This document shows positions 1 through 13,212 of a DNA stretch of 64,000 nucleotides, in pieces (position 1 is the stretch's first letter; every line of letters begins with the position of its first letter). The position numbers and the translations under genes were made by a program. The notes beneath the pieces are model-generated. The model made no database searches. It was given only the letters and a program-made list of their open reading frames with translations, and was not told where the DNA came from. The DNA comes from Membranipora membranacea (taxonomy: Eukaryota > Bryozoa > Gymnolaemata > Cheilostomatida > Membraniporidae), in the NCBI GenBank assembly GCA_914767715.1, contig OU612073.1, positions 3,286,001 to 3,350,000 on the forward strand, read 5' to 3'.

Positions 1-1205
1 TGCATGCTTGTCTAGATGTAGGTAGCCAAGCTCATCTTAGCATTGACCACATCTTATGACAACCACTATTCACCAGGGTACTTATCTTATAGGGTGATGC
101 CAAGACTAACCACTTTGGTGTGGTATTTTTACTATAGGGTGTGTTTTTAATGGAAATGTGGGCATATTTTAACAGCTTATGGAAGTGCTTTATCCGTGCA
201 AAAGATGAGCTTTGTCAATGTGTAGTTTGCAAAGTTGTATGCATGCAGAGGGTCTGGGAACTTTCATTTGAAGAATTTAAAAAAAAGGTGCAACCTATGA
301 AAATTCCAGGTCAGATTGTAAAAGTGGTTACAGAGCTGATTTTTATGTATTTGTACCTAAAACAGATGGCCATTGAGTCATCCTTCCATGTGTGCATGTT
401 TTCCTCATTTTACCCATGGCACCTGCTTCAAATATTTCATAATCGGTCCAACCCACAAAGTTATCCCAACCAGCTGTGTGCAAACAGGATTTGGCAATAC
501 TTACCGTAGTGCTGCCAAACTTTTTTGTAGTCGCCTCGTGACATGGCTAGTCAAATCCGACTAAGTGCATCGGGTGAGGTGAGGCTTCCCAAAAGGCTCG
601 AAATTTGAGGGTCACATAGTCATATGATATTTGTTACTTAAAATTTGTTTCCTGTTGATTCCATAATTGTAACAAAAGATTTCAATTTTAAGTCCCAATC
701 AGAAAAATAGTAGCATGTGACTGCCAAAATGGAGGGTCTCATCCTTCCTTGCTCACATACCACCTCCCTCTGCAGTGCATCCTTCTTCAAGGTTGAATTA
801 CAATATCCAGGAAGTAGGATGTGGAAACAAGTGCTTCCTGCGAATTCATGCAGCTTCACTGCCAAATCTTTGACAGCCCACTTAGATGCAGCTTGAGAGG
901 TGTTCTTCTAGTGCTAGTGACACAATATTGCATAAAAATGCCTCAATCTAATCATATTCTATATTAGCCTGTCCCTACAACCTTTGTTGTTGGAGAAGGG
1001 GGGGGGCAAACCCCCTCCTCCAACCAAGCTTGTCAAGGGCAGATTAATTCTTTATCTGCTATAAAGTATCAAACCAAATCTCAGCGCATATTGCAGCCAT
1101 TTTGCAGCCATTTTGCAGTAATCTATTACTTCATCGCCATGATTATACAATTCGTATAGTAATTGAACTTTCTTTCTAATAAATAGAATATGAATTGTTT
1201 TCTAG
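1..1205. other. No supported gene; left-flank DNA
   Basis: Non-coding by inspection. Open frames here are short and lack plausible splice context. A run of eight G lies near 998 and a GCAGCCATTTT duplication near 1094-1115. The + strand gene that follows enters at 1206 from an upstream exon, so this stretch is probably intron or 5' flank of that gene. I could not identify the preceding exon. Confidence 0.4.
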
Positions 1206-4200
1206 GTGAGAGAATCTATGAATACATATGTCAGGTTCGTTGCGGACGTCAACGTTACAAGTTTGGATTCGTGTTCTGACGATGTTCTTTCCATGCTCAC
1301 CGTGGATAAATGTCTACATTTACTCCCGCTTTCCAGGGATGTCTCGCATCAACCTAAAGTCATAAGTATGTCAATAATAGTTTTATCTAAGAAACTTCAC
1401 CTTCCTACTCGATAAAATATTTACTCGAAGTTAAAATTGTAAACTCATAATTATAGAATTTCGACCTATTTTTAATATTTTAAAACCCCTAATCTGAACT
1501 GCCTTGTTACTTGGATAGTTTTCACCTGGGTAAAAGGTTGTCCAATTGCTGAGTTTCTGGGTAGCTAACTAACATTTTTAATTCTTGGTTAGATGAAAAT
1601 ATGCTTCTGATTTATTTATTTATTTATTTATTGAGGTTTTCTAAAAGTTTATAATTAAAGCAAATTAAAAATAACTTGTTGACCTCATACACATTAACAT
1701 AGATACAAAAAATGACTTGAATAAAAAGATATAAGTGGTAGGGTGTTACATACTATAATAAGCCTTACTACGCATTCATCCTGCCTCAATGGTAAAAAAC
1801 GAATCTTCTTAGTACAAAGTCCTCAGCTCACTGTTGAAGATACAAATATATCTACATCTTCTGTCAATTTTGACCATTCTCAAAAAATTATTATGACCTC
1901 TTCAGAGAGGGCACAACTTCTAAAAACAACCCAGCACATTTAGCACATAATCTAGGAGTTGCTGTTTGTTTATTTTATGATGTTTTAAGCACGTCCCAAT
2001 TTTGTTGTTGCTTAAACATAAAGAGATCAATCCTTTTTGGCTTGCAAATTATTTTTGAAAGCAATTTCAAAACTGTGATTCTCAAAAGATGATCAATATT
2101 GACATTGAGTTTGTTTATAACGTTTTGTCTTTGCTTGTTATGATGATGTTGGAGATCAACATGCAGTACAGTTTCTTTTGAAATCAGCTGATGACGTTTG
2201 TTGGGTCATTGTACAGCATTACACATCTTCTGTAGATTTCTGGAAGCTATGATTACCAATGACAATAAGTTTGTTGTCTTGAACCATCTGAAACTTAATC
2301 ACTGACAGTAATTACTACTTCACCTAGTTTCATTATGCATCCACTACCTTTTGTTGATATATTATTTTCAGATTCCTCTTTCAATGGCGTTATGTGCAGA
2401 GACAGGACCACATACATTTCAAAAGTCATACCACTGGAAGGAAAACCTAACTACGTAACTATGCAAATATCATCGGTGGATGTTCGGGCTGCAGTAGGAT
2501 TGGAGCCTACAACGATTCCTCCCTCAACAACATCAACAACGACACCAGCGCTAAGCACTACACCATCAGTAACAACAGTTACTATCAATACTTCATCACC
2601 ATCACCTGAAACACCTCCTCCAGTGTCACCAACACCGTCTCCACCCTCCACTACTGTGTTCAACCATTTCGCAGTGCATCCAACAACCAGGACAGCTCCA
2701 TTAATGAGAACACCATTAACTGTAGCAGCCCAAATACCTGTTGTGCCTGGGAACAACAACCTGACATACCTTGAGCGACAAGCGAATACCAGTAAACTTG
2801 TTGTGACATCACAGCCTAAAGAGACAACTGACTCTAAGCTTTCTCAGTCTTCCACTCAACTTTTCGGGTAAGAGTACTCGATAGCTACTGATTGGTTCTG
2901 TGCTGTTTCTATTCAGGGTTTTTGCTCATTGCATATGCCGTTATTTGGGGTGGGAATGGGGTATAACCAGAGACTATAGATAATATCTATAGTCTCTGGT
3001 ATAACCATAGACTTAATATAGTATATAGTATATTAGGTCTATGGGTATAAAAAACCCTCATATCGGCAGAATTTTTTTGACGATACTATTTATTTCTGAG
3101 GGAAAGAGTTTTTGTTAAGATGTTTGGTTTAGTATCATACACAATATGATTTAGCTACCGAATTAATCAAAATTGAGGCCCAGAAAATTCAGTAGTCTGA
3201 GGGAAGTTGGGATATCTCTGGAGATATTTGATTGAGAGACCCCCTGAAAACCAGATTCAGTGTTCTGTGAAATTGGCAATTGCATCACTCAATTGTCTCA
3301 TCAAAGCAACACTTTTCCAAAAGTCCATTACCAATCCTTGAGGTATGCACGCCGAAACCTTCATCACCTTATGTTGATATTGCCTTGACTTAGTTACAAA
3401 CGCTTTACTCTAGCTCAAATATCTGACATGGTCAAGATTTGTTTTACAGTTCGTCAACACGGCCGAATATTATACCTTTACATAACCACGCTCACAAGCA
3501 GTTTCCACACCTTCCAGAGGGCTACACTGAGCACAATGGTGAATGGAATGTGATATTACCAGTCACCCTCGCAGTATTCACAGTCGTTTTGGTGCTAATC
3601 GTATTTGCCTGCATAGTCTACAAAAGGTGAGCGTCACATAATGATAGGACAACTTCCGAGTGAAGTTTTGATTTCATGACCTTTCAGACTTGATTCACAG
3701 TCCAGGCTTTTGATATAAAAACTATCACGAAACATGCATCATTGCTGGCCCAGAACGGTAGACGCAAAAAAGGAGTATAAAATTAGAGAATAATTAAAAG
3801 CTATAGGAAAATCTAGTTTTTCACACTGACCCTGACACTGAGTTTCTGGTGGTAGCGGCATACCATTTTCCGCTATGTATAATTGAATGCCACTAACAGC
3901 AACCAGGTCTAAGTTCAATCTTTCAAGCTATCTGGGTCCAGCTTAATGCGGCAGGCATCAGGAATCGGTTTCACTTGAATTCTTGTTTTCCAAATGAAGG
4001 GGTTTTAAAAGTATTTGATAAAAAGCTGTGTTAGTGCTAGTTTAGCCCTTGCTTAGTTTTACAACTCGGACCTCCAATATAGATATCTATCAGAAAAATA
4101 GTATTAACTTTCTCACATCTATATTAATTATTGTTTCATGTAATAGTGATGTGCCTATGCTGAGAGAGGGGCATATGTCATACATCAAAGTTGAAAGTCC

Positions 4201-6643
4201 TTTTGATCCTGAAAGCTAATGGTAACTTTCGATGTTTAGAAGCAGTTAATCCATAGGACTCCTGCATTCCCCAGCTCTGGGCTTTGTGCTGAGAGGGGTG
4301 GCCGCGTCCCCAACCCTCACAAAGCCCAAAGTTAGGAAATGCGGTAATCATATGAGCTTATCAGTAAAATAATGATTGACAAAGTGATAATTTGTTTCCT
4401 ACTTTTCTACACTGTTGATTTCACCAATTTAGAACAAAAAGTTTTGATAAGGCATATTGATGAGTATCCCACAATGCAATTTTATGGAATTTCCAGAGAG
4501 TCAGTCATAGTAGTTTTATAGATCAAGTTTGATTTGCCTGCATTTAAAGTTGCCCCCTCGAGCCACCTGAGGCATTCCAGTAGAATGGGAGTTAGTCTAA
4601 ATACAAGCAGTATGAATCGAACTTGATCTAGAAGATATTTATGTGACTTACTTGATCTTCATGGATATGTTGGGTGTTGCATTGTGGGTATCATGTTAAC
4701 ATGCCCTATTCCTTCACAGTATACACCAAGTTGTTGGTCTCACTTTAAGATACTGATGATAGGCACATAGTCTGCATGCCTCAAACGTTTTGATTGAAGT
4801 ACTCCACTAACACCAAACCCAAACAAGCTGATTTACAATACATAGTGTGACTCAGGAGTGAAAACCCTTCGGTGAAAAAAGTCAGATTAATGGGTGAACA
4901 AAATTATTTGAAACCAGCATCTACATGGCACAATATCTAAAATAAGATTTTCATCAATATGAAAAGCTTGTGAAAACGAAAGCTTGATATACAGTTCCAA
5001 TGTCCTTTGTAAATTTGAAGAGTTCTTGGTCATCTAGCACCCAGCCGGTTAGGCCAAGAATTTGAGTACCTGTACTAACAACTTTTGATTTGAGAGACTT
5101 AGAGTGTTTCAACTGATATTCTCTGTGTTTCACCTTTAGCTTCAAAGAAGAATTTGGGTTAGTCGATATCTAGGTAATTCCGTATCACTTCACTGCTTGT
5201 ATGATAGTAACCTATCTAGTCTTAGTGCTCAGATTTCAAACTGAGTAGCGCACAGGAGGGGTGTCAGTATCTCGACCCGACGTGAAGTCTGAGCACTGAG
5301 GCTATAGCCTGTCCTGCATTGTCAGTAGTTCTCACTCCGTTGGATTGCCGAGTTTTAATTTACCTTTGTATTGTTACTTCCCCCCCCTTTATATCTGTTG
5401 CTTGGTAGGATGTGTTGTGCGCTAAACCAAAATGCAAGTCCTTTTATGGACAACCATCGGTGCTATTTTGCCAATAATATAAGAGTTGTTTTATGTTTAT
5501 GATTTTGCTTCTATAATGTTATTGCTTATGCTTGCCTTAATAGCAAGAAAAGTGAAGTTAGTATCTATAATTGATAGTGAATTACACACAATTGGCGGAT
5601 TTGTAAGTAAAATATACACTGAGTTGTCCTCATTTGTGAACAGATCAAAAACGTGTGTGGTTCATTCAAACTCTCACACACAATAAGCTGTCTGAAACTT
5701 GCATTGTGGGAAATTTGTAAACATGTTGCCCCTGGATGTAGGCTCAGCAATTAGTAGTGGTCATCAGAATAAGCAGGATAAATCAGTTAACTGACCGACT
5801 TGTGTTCAATATGGGAAAACGAAATTGCCTACAGTTAGACATAGATGCCCTACCCACTGGACATAACTAAATTATGATGAGAATTATGTCTGCCATTATT
5901 ATAAGCGGAGACAACTTCTATGCACTGCTTGTACTTCCTGCTTCTGTACAACACCAGGCCTAGCTGCATTGTCAATGCAGTGCAGAGAAAGGCAGCACTG
6001 TAAACATAGAGCAACATTAGACTCATATGCATGTATGCAGGAGAATCTCTCTTGTAAAGAAATGAAGGCCCAAGTGCCCAAGTTAAATCTGTCATTGTGG
6101 CAGGTCTTGTCCGATTAGCCTGTTTGGAGTTGCTCCCCCTTGAGCCCTGAAATCTTGTTCTACTGTAACAGTGAGTTTTTCTTCGGCTGTACAGACTTCA
6201 GTCCATGAGACATAAATAATTTGAATGTTTTCTGTTTTGAACTCGAAGCTAAACAAATTCATTTTTCCTTTAGATCTAAGAAAAGGCAGAGGCATAAGTT
6301 GCAGGAAGAGGATGCAGAGGAGTTATGCAATTACGGAGAACTAACAGAAAATCTGATATCAGATCACAACTCTAGCAGCTGCTGTAGTGATAGCGATTAT
6401 AGGTCATCATCTCCTAACTCCAGCCATATTATACCTCCAAACATAAGAGTTGTGGACATTGTGACCAAAGATCAACCAGCATTGCGCAATGGTGATGTTT
6501 ATTCGACTAACAGAAATATACATGTGAAAGGAAATTCGTACCCTGACTGTAATGGTAGGGTCAATGATCAAATATTTTCCCACCCAAAGGGAATTTCCCG
6601 ACCATCCTCACGACAAAATAATAATGTGGATCAACCAGTGTAA
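1206..6643 (+). CDS. Single-pass membrane glycoprotein with mucin-like stalk (3' part of gene)
   Basis: Four phase-consistent exons: 1206-1369, 2372-2869, 3451-3627 and 6274-6643 (stop TAA). Junction phases are 1, 2 and 2. Upstream exons and the start codon are outside the window or unrecognised. The extracellular part has four Cys (DSCSD, DKCLH, VMCRD region) and NVT/NSS glycosylation sites. It is followed by a stalk of about 90 residues rich in Thr, Ser and Pro (repeated TTT, TTP, PSP). A hydrophobic helix then appears (VILPVTLAVFTVVLVLIVFA), stopped by YKRSKKRQRHK, so the protein is type I. The cytoplasmic tail is about 115 residues, acidic near the membrane (EEDAEELCNYGEL) and then Ser-rich. 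I do not recognise the family. A cell-surface receptor or adhesion role is inference from topology only. Two further small exons downstream (7316-7345 and 7420-7494) could provide an alternative C-terminus. Confidence 0.72.
2960..3052. repeat. Two adjacent palindromes separated by 9-bp direct repeats
   Basis: GGTATAACC occurs at 2960-2968 and again at 2998-3006, and a related GGGTATAAA starts at 3043. Between the first two lies a palindrome (arms AGAGACTATAGAT, loop AAT). Between the second and third lies another (CCATAGACTTAATATA against TATATTAGGTCTATGG, 15 of 16 paired). The arrangement resembles short palindromic insertions into one target. It lies in the intron between the stalk exon and the membrane-helix exon. 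Confidence 0.7.
4264..4341. repeat. Short imperfect inverted repeat
   Basis: CTGGGCTTTGTG near 4276 pairs with CACAAAGCCCAAAG near 4319, and weaker pairing extends outwards (CATTCCCC against GGAAATG). It is probably a small MITE or its remnant. I see no convincing target duplication. Confidence 0.35.
4519..4630. mobile_element. MITE, TAGATCAAG family (old copy)
   Basis: It begins TAGATCAAGTTTGATTTGCC and ends CGAACTTGATCTA, the inverted ends shared with the copies at 18517, 24707, 25043 and 30810. The 9-bp flanks (GTAGTTTTA and GAAGATATT) no longer match well, so this copy looks older. It is intronic in the stalk-glycoprotein gene. Confidence 0.65.
5221..5300. repeat. 80-bp inverted repeat (MITE-like)
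   Basis: CTTAGTGCTCAGATTTCA at 5221-5238 pairs with TGAAGTCTGAGCACTGAG at 5283-5300, about 16 of 18 positions. No clear target duplication is visible. Confidence 0.5.
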
Positions 6644-7315
6644 CTAGAGCTATGCATAATATTATGTATTATTAGTCCATTTTCAGTTTCGGAGTAGTAC
6701 TCTTTGAGAAAGAGATGACAACTACCAACTAGTTGAATATTTTTATATTTTGCAGACATTCATATATTATGATAGAAGCACATACTTTTTATCATTCATG
6801 ATGCACTTTATGAGCATGGTCTTGAATAATCTATTTTATAATACAAAACACCAATGATGAAAATATCCTACACAATCAGGTAATGCAAGCAGAGTTGGAC
6901 CTTTTCCCATGAGAATTGTATATAATGTCAGTTTCAGATGTATCAGTTTCAGCTCCATAAGTGTCCACTTGTTTGTTTATGTTGAGTTGTCCGCAGATAC
7001 AATATCATTGACAAACTAAGAACTTGTGCTTTAAATGTTTCTCAAAGTAGCCGACTGAAAACTTTGGATCAGGTGATGGGCGCAAACACAATACAACCAC
7101 AAGATTAAGATCTTCAACTCATAGGGCATATATCTGGTAAAAAAAAAGAATGCAGGGAAGAGTCTTGTGATTTTTGTGTTACAGTTATGGATCATTATTA
7201 TTACAGAACGAATGGCTTTCTCATATATATCAAATCATTTTACATACATTGTCTACCATTAACATTGCCAAAAATTTACAAATTGTTGATTGACTAACAT
7301 CCAATATCCATTCAG

Positions 7316-7494
7316 GAGGATTACGAGAAGAATTTACAGCATGAGGTATTTTTAAAAAGTATTTTTCAATATCGCACAATGAATGATACTAGTGGTTAAT
7401 TTCGTTATTCTATGTATAGAAGAATCCGACAAGTCGATATGTTGAGTCGAGCTATTCAGCAAACAGACGATCCGAAGGACTCAACCACTTATAA
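7316..7494 (+). CDS. Possible alternative C-terminal exons of the stalk glycoprotein
   Basis: Two short, phase-0 exon candidates: 7316-7345 (after ATTCAG, before GTATTT; reads EDYEKNLQHE) and 7420-7494 (after GTATAG; reads KNPTSRYVESSYSANRRSEG, then LNHL and a TAA stop). If the exon ending near 6643 used the weak donor GTGTAA just before its stop codon, the frame would continue into these. The rest of 6644-7723 shows no coding signal. This is inference from splice signals alone. Confidence 0.3.
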
Positions 7495-7723
7495 TACGAA
7501 GCCTGACAATCCATCCATGCGCAAATTATTGATACACCATGAAACCAAACCCCAGTAATGCTACCCAGTTACAAGCTTTGGTTGACATGCTTTGGGGAGT
7601 GGTTTGGTGACATACTAATAATGCAAGCTATTTACATTCAAAACGGATTTTAGCAGGAGGTCTCCAATCCATAAATACCTGGTGAGGTATTTAATGCAGT
7701 AGTAGCACACATCAATCTTCACA

Positions 7724-10700
7724 TTAATTAACCAGCATCTCAGTATGACCGTTGTGTACTTGTTGTTGTGGAGGAGGTGTCAATGTGTCACACTGTGTAG
7801 TCATTTTCTCGCTGACGATCGTCTCTGCAGATTCCACCTGCTGTTCATCAGTCTGAGTATCTAAACTATCCGTCACAGGTAGGTTTCCATCTCCAGCGCC
7901 GCTGCCCAGCTGCTCAGTCAATTCCTGATCTGCGAGTGCAGGATTGTTGTTTTCCGAATGATCTGCCTCATTTTCATCAGCGGTCGGAGTCATTGCTCTA
8001 CTGCAGACATCTTCTGTCAATGCTTCACCATCTGTTGTCAATTCATTAGAAAGCAAATGACCATTTGTAGGCGAGCCATTACTGCTAGGCTCATCTTGCT
8101 GTTGGCAATGATCAGTCCTTTCTGTCTCCATTTCCTCTTCAGTCATTTTTGAAGCTTCGTGTTGAGTCAATTCTGCACCGGTGTTTGCCGCTTGGCTGAT
8201 GTTATCGCTGTGGTTCTCAGAACGAGGCGAATTAGAAGGCAGTTCTTCAGAGTTTGGCATGATTTGGTTTGATTCTAGGACGGTTACTCTATCTGTAGCT
8301 TCTTTCAGTTGCTGTTGGAGAAGATATACGGTAGCCTGTAAGCCCTCTGTGTCATCGTCTAACTCCATAACAAACTGCTCCGTCTCTATAAGATTCATAA
8401 TTATTGTAGGTTCTCAAAAGAGTACAGCAACACTTAAACATGCAGTATTTTCATGCAATATTTTCTGAGGCCAATGCCCTCAAGAGGTTAGTTGAAAAGG
8501 GATTTACTTACACAGACAAAGCAAGAGTAAGATACTACGGTTCTCAAATGCACTAAAGCCTTCTAAGCAAGCATTCCCAAAAGTTTGAATTTTATAAATG
8601 CTGTCAATCATTATCCTGTTAAACTGAATTGCAGCATCAATGATTGGCAAGGGGATGGGTGGTTTCCCAACCTCTACTCCCCTCCACAAATAACCAAACA
8701 TCGTGCTTTGTCCAAGCTACAAAGACAAAATAGTCGCTTTGCCATGCTAGATCTGCAATGCCATGACAACTGTTGTAAAATATCCACATCATAGCCACTA
8801 GCCCCTCACCGTTTTGGGCAACTCGCATTTCCTCTACAAGTTTTTTCTCCAAAGCGATTTCACCCTCGAGTTTGGCAATGCGTCCCTGGGATATCTGTTT
8901 ACCAAGTTCTTCATTTTCTTTGAGCAAAGTTCTACATCTAGCCATCAGCTGCTTGCCTGTTTGACTGTTATGATATAAGAATAAAACAAGGCATGGTTAG
9001 ACAGCACAGCAGTCACATCCCACCATTCACCTTGCTGCCCCTCTCCCATCTTCCCTTTCAACCGACCATTTCAATATCGAACAAATCAGCTAAGGGTTTC
9101 GATTTTGTCATCCCTACCAAAGTATCACTTCTCTCTCCCAATCATGAACAATGATCGCTAGCAACGGGCCCAAAATGTACCAATTTTGAGCGTCCCCTCA
9201 AAAATTCTACCACAGTAGATCTTAATTCTGTTCGGTCTAGTTAATGAATAAGTTTCATAATATCAATTAAAGGAGTGAGAAAGGATCCAACACTTGGTTT
9301 GAACATTAACAAGGGTTTGTTTGGATTTGTTGACAACATGAGGATGGGATAAAAATTCACAGCTCAGCAAATACCCGCTTATCATTCCTCTGAACCCTCT
9401 GAACGAACATTATCGCCAACAAGAATAATCAATTTCTAATGTGCCTATTGCGCAATTCCAGGAAGCGAATTTTGTAACACTGAACTCAAAAGCTTTAATA
9501 CCAAGCAAGTACGCCTCTGCAACAAATATAATTTGAGTTTGACAACCTTGTTAGAAAGAACATACTGATATAAATTTTGACAAAGCCATCAGTAGCAGAT
9601 AAAGTGTAACATCTTTTGAGTTCAGTCTTACTCAACAAGCCAGCACAGTTGGAAATACTGTTGCAAATCATCAATAAACAATTTGTCTAGGAAGTATTCT
9701 TACATTTTGACAAGCAAATAAGTTCAATAATACACCAGTATAAGCCGCTGACAGTCAAATATAAAGAGCACTGTCTACAGAAACGGATATGATGTCCAAT
9801 CCTGTGCGCCTATCCCACAGTTAACTGTCATAACTACACTGTACTTTGGGCTGGCGCTATTAGAGCGTCAGTCTTTTTAGTTACTCGTATTTAAATAAGG
9901 TTCAAACTATGGCAAATTATTTGTTCCGTGTTTAATATAATTATGAAGAAGGGAGCAGCATTGATATACATGTAGTTGGTAAGAGCGATATCATTTCCAT
10001 GGCTGATGATCAATGATCCCTTATTGATTTGATAAGACAGGGATTATTGTGCCCTGCTTCGCCGCCGTACCTCACACAAACACCACATTCTCTGGCGTTG
10101 ATGACAACAGGATCATAATCAGCAAGAAATGGCCGTTAGTTATTGAGTTCCACCAGTATTCAAGAGAGGAATCATAGGGCAAGCTGGCATACACTGCCAT
10201 CTGCACAGGCCCTAACTAATAGAATGACCATGATTTATCAGGTTACATAATAGGCTCAGCTTTCAATAGCATATAGACTAGATTGAAGTCTTGCTTGCTT
10301 TATCCAGCTTGGTGGCAAGGCAATGTGGAGAATATTGTACAGTTGGTTTGTTACCGTGATACAGTTGAGAGCGTGTGACGCAATGAGAAGATAGATTTAC
10401 AATACTGTGTATTACTGTGGTGGTACTATCCGCGGGCAGTAGGATAGTAGGAGGGCGGGGTCAGGTAGGCTGTAAGCCAATCAGGTGTCAGTCAGCACTC
10501 AGTCGATGGACAGCGCAGAGCTGCTATCATCACTTGTGAGTCTCGGCTTGGCATACTCATTGCTAGCTGACGAATCCACACTGTTGAGTGTATGAGTTGT
10601 CTAAAAATCACCTGTCTTGTGTGAATTTCCAAGCGCTAAGTTCACTCTGGGATTCTTCGAGTCTTGTTTTTGTTGTTTCCAGTTCCTTAGTCAATTTGTT

Positions 10701-12071
10701 TATAACGACGTTAACTGTCGGCTCGAGTAGCATAGATCTAAGTTGTCCGGTACTCGGCTGCTGGTATTGTCTCAGTTCCTCCAACTGGGCCTTCAAAAAA
10801 TGAAAACAACATTTCATTAACAGCATATCAGACTAACAATCCCATTCATTAGCTAAGACCAAGGGGATTTTCCCTAAAAGTTTTAATTTGCACAAAAACT
10901 GAATAGTGTTCTCAGGATAAAGTCATCATATTATGGCTTATAGCCAACATAAGAAGTGGCAATGAAAGCTGCATAATAACAGTAATAAATGTTCCATGCA
11001 CTTTGGTTGGTTGGTTTATTTTGTCACACGTTTATCAGTATTACCATTCAAGATGGTGTCAGACAGACCAAATCGGCTCAGATACTATTGTCCATTGTGG
11101 GAGGCTTTTTATCTGTCAAAAACTCTCAGAATCGCCTAAGAATCACACACAGCGAAATGGGTATAAACTTCCCACTTAATAATAATTATGGTATAAACTT
11201 ACGGCCAGATCAGATATCTCCTGTTCTTTCTCAGTCAGTGTCTTTAGACATATTACCTCCCTTCTGTTGACATCGCTGAGCTTCTGTCTCAGCTTTTCAT
11301 CTGATTCTCTCAGTGTTGTTATATCTGCAACCACAAAAAAACTTAATAAGATTCATAAAAAAAAGTGATCAATGCTAAGCGCTACAGGATAGGGTTTGTA
11401 ATTGTATGCTCTTGACAACTTGTAATTTATTACAAATTGAATGATAGGCCTACTAATTAAATTGCCCTCGCATTCCGCTATAGTATAAAAAAAAGATCAA
11501 CATAACAACAACCGTCAACTCTACATATATAATTTGTTCTCCGCTATAATGAATTAACAGAAACCAATCTTAGTCTATGGGAGTTCATAATAGCGGAGTT
11601 TGTATCCACTTACCATCTAGTTTTATATCCGTCATGTAATCCTGTAGCTCAGTTAGTTTCCTTATGAGGTCTGGTTTATCTAACTGCTCCATACTTTCCT
11701 GGGACAGCATCTCCTAAAATTAGTATCGTATAGCCCGTGTAATAATTATTAAGCATAGATGACTCTGATCATTCAATGCTGCCAATTACCATAACGTGTC
11801 CGATGTGGTGAAATATTGCAAAATTATAAAAACTTCTGCACCGTGAATACATGCAGAGATATTAAATATGAATTAAAAAAAGCTGCACAGATACTAACTA
11901 TTGGCAAAGCCTGATAACAATTAATATAGAATATCATTTCCCAAGCATTTAACTTACATAGCACTCTGAATGCATGATAAATTGTTAGATATGGCCTGGC
12001 ATAGATTACATAAGAGTTCTACTTACCGGCTTTTGGATACTGCACGCTGGAGTTACTTCACTCTCAGTCAT
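7724..12071 (-). CDS. WTAP: WTAP, m6A methyltransferase complex scaffold
   Basis: Complete six-exon gene on the minus strand: 12071-12027 (MTESEVTPACSIQKP), 11713-11614, 11324-11203, 10790-10612, 8964-8810 and 8385-7724. Junction phases are 0, 1, 0, 2 and 1, and the total is 420 residues (vertebrate WTAP is about 396). Diagnostic stretches are TLRESDEKL, QYQQPSTGQLRS, ELSAWKFTQDSQTGKQLMAR, ENEELGKQISQGRIAKLEGE and LQATVYLLQQQLKEATDR. Residues from about 50 to 215 form the long coiled coil. The last about 200 residues are Ser, Glu and Gln-rich and poorly conserved, as is usual for the family. WTAP is known to bridge METTL3/METTL14 with VIRMA and other cofactors in nuclear speckles, and it affects splicing. 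The start has a reasonable context (GCCATGA). Introns are 0.3-1.8 kb. Confidence 0.95.
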
Positions 12072-13203
12072 GGCTGCCTCCAGTAGGCTGAGGATATGTA
12101 AGAGGTAGTATATGTTATGTTTCTGTGTATGATTGATAAAAAGCCTCAGAATCCTGTAATGATATGGGAAGAAATAGTTGGCATTCTCATCACTCTTCTT
12201 CTTACTGCTTGCATAGGCCTACCGTTACGTATGTATTTGTTGTATTTACACAGAGTACTGAATGAATAAATCACTGGAATTGATTCAATCATTCATATAG
12301 ATAGCAGTGAAAATGATCAAGACGTGGTGATTGATTGCAAAAGCGAACCTCACTCCACTTCCTCTGGTAGTCAGTCAACACTGAAGCAAGACTATTATTC
12401 CTTGACTTAAACATACATATATAACATATAGTAGGTTGCATGCATTGGTTGCAAAAGATACCCAAGCATCAATTATTATCCAAGCAGGAACTCATTGATT
12501 AGAGATATATTCCATGAGAGTGAGTGAGTCTCACTCTAAGTCTGACTATCACTGATCAGTTCAGTAGTATGTATGTATTGTAAATGTATCATCTCCTCTC
12601 AGTCCAGACCAGTGCATTGCATTAATTTATTAGTAGTGTGATGTTACACTGTTTGTAGCAACAGTGTTGATGAATCAATGGAATAAACAAAATCTAGGCC
12701 TGCTGAGTTACATCAAGTCCATGAAGTCAAATTGAAACTTCTTGTCTGTTGGATTTTCCAATTCAATTCATTTAGTTTTCATAAAATATAAATCAATTCG
12801 AACTTCTACCATTAATGCCATGAAGTGGCAATTCATTGTCTCCTCACCTCCTATTTCAAGACTGCTGAATCAACAATATCGGCCCACTATCCCGCAACAG
12901 AATGCAAGTGACATTTGCAATAGAAGCTACAGTTAGAGATTGTCACATTCTGTTCATTTCTTCTCTCAGCATTCCATAACCTTTGCAAATGGCTGTGATT
13001 GGTGCATTGTGGGATGTAACCGGAAACAAGCCTTTATTCTGTACACAGAAAATGCACAATGATGTCAAGAGAAGACAATAAGCTAAAACAGGAATCTCGG
13101 GCCCAGCACACCAGGGAGCACACAGCTCCTGAGATCATTCATATACATCATGTATATGCTTTTTTTAGGGCAACTAATGAATTGTAACATCAACGAATAA
13201 CAG
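12072..13203. promoter_or_regulatory. WTAP 5' flank / probable promoter region
   Basis: No coding exon is seen. This is the only place for the WTAP promoter, since the translation start is at 12071. An ACCGGAAAC ETS-like motif lies near 13019. No TATA box or CpG cluster is obvious. Assignment as promoter is by position only. Confidence 0.3.
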
Positions 13204-13212
13204 TTTTCAGTG

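Noticed and set aside
1743-1943. Open frame inside the first intron of the stalk glycoprotein gene
   Set aside because: No donor site in frame and no link to the flanking exons.
2451-2759. Minus-strand open frame opposite the stalk exon
   Set aside because: Gly/Val-rich mirror of the Thr/Pro-rich coding strand; a shadow frame.
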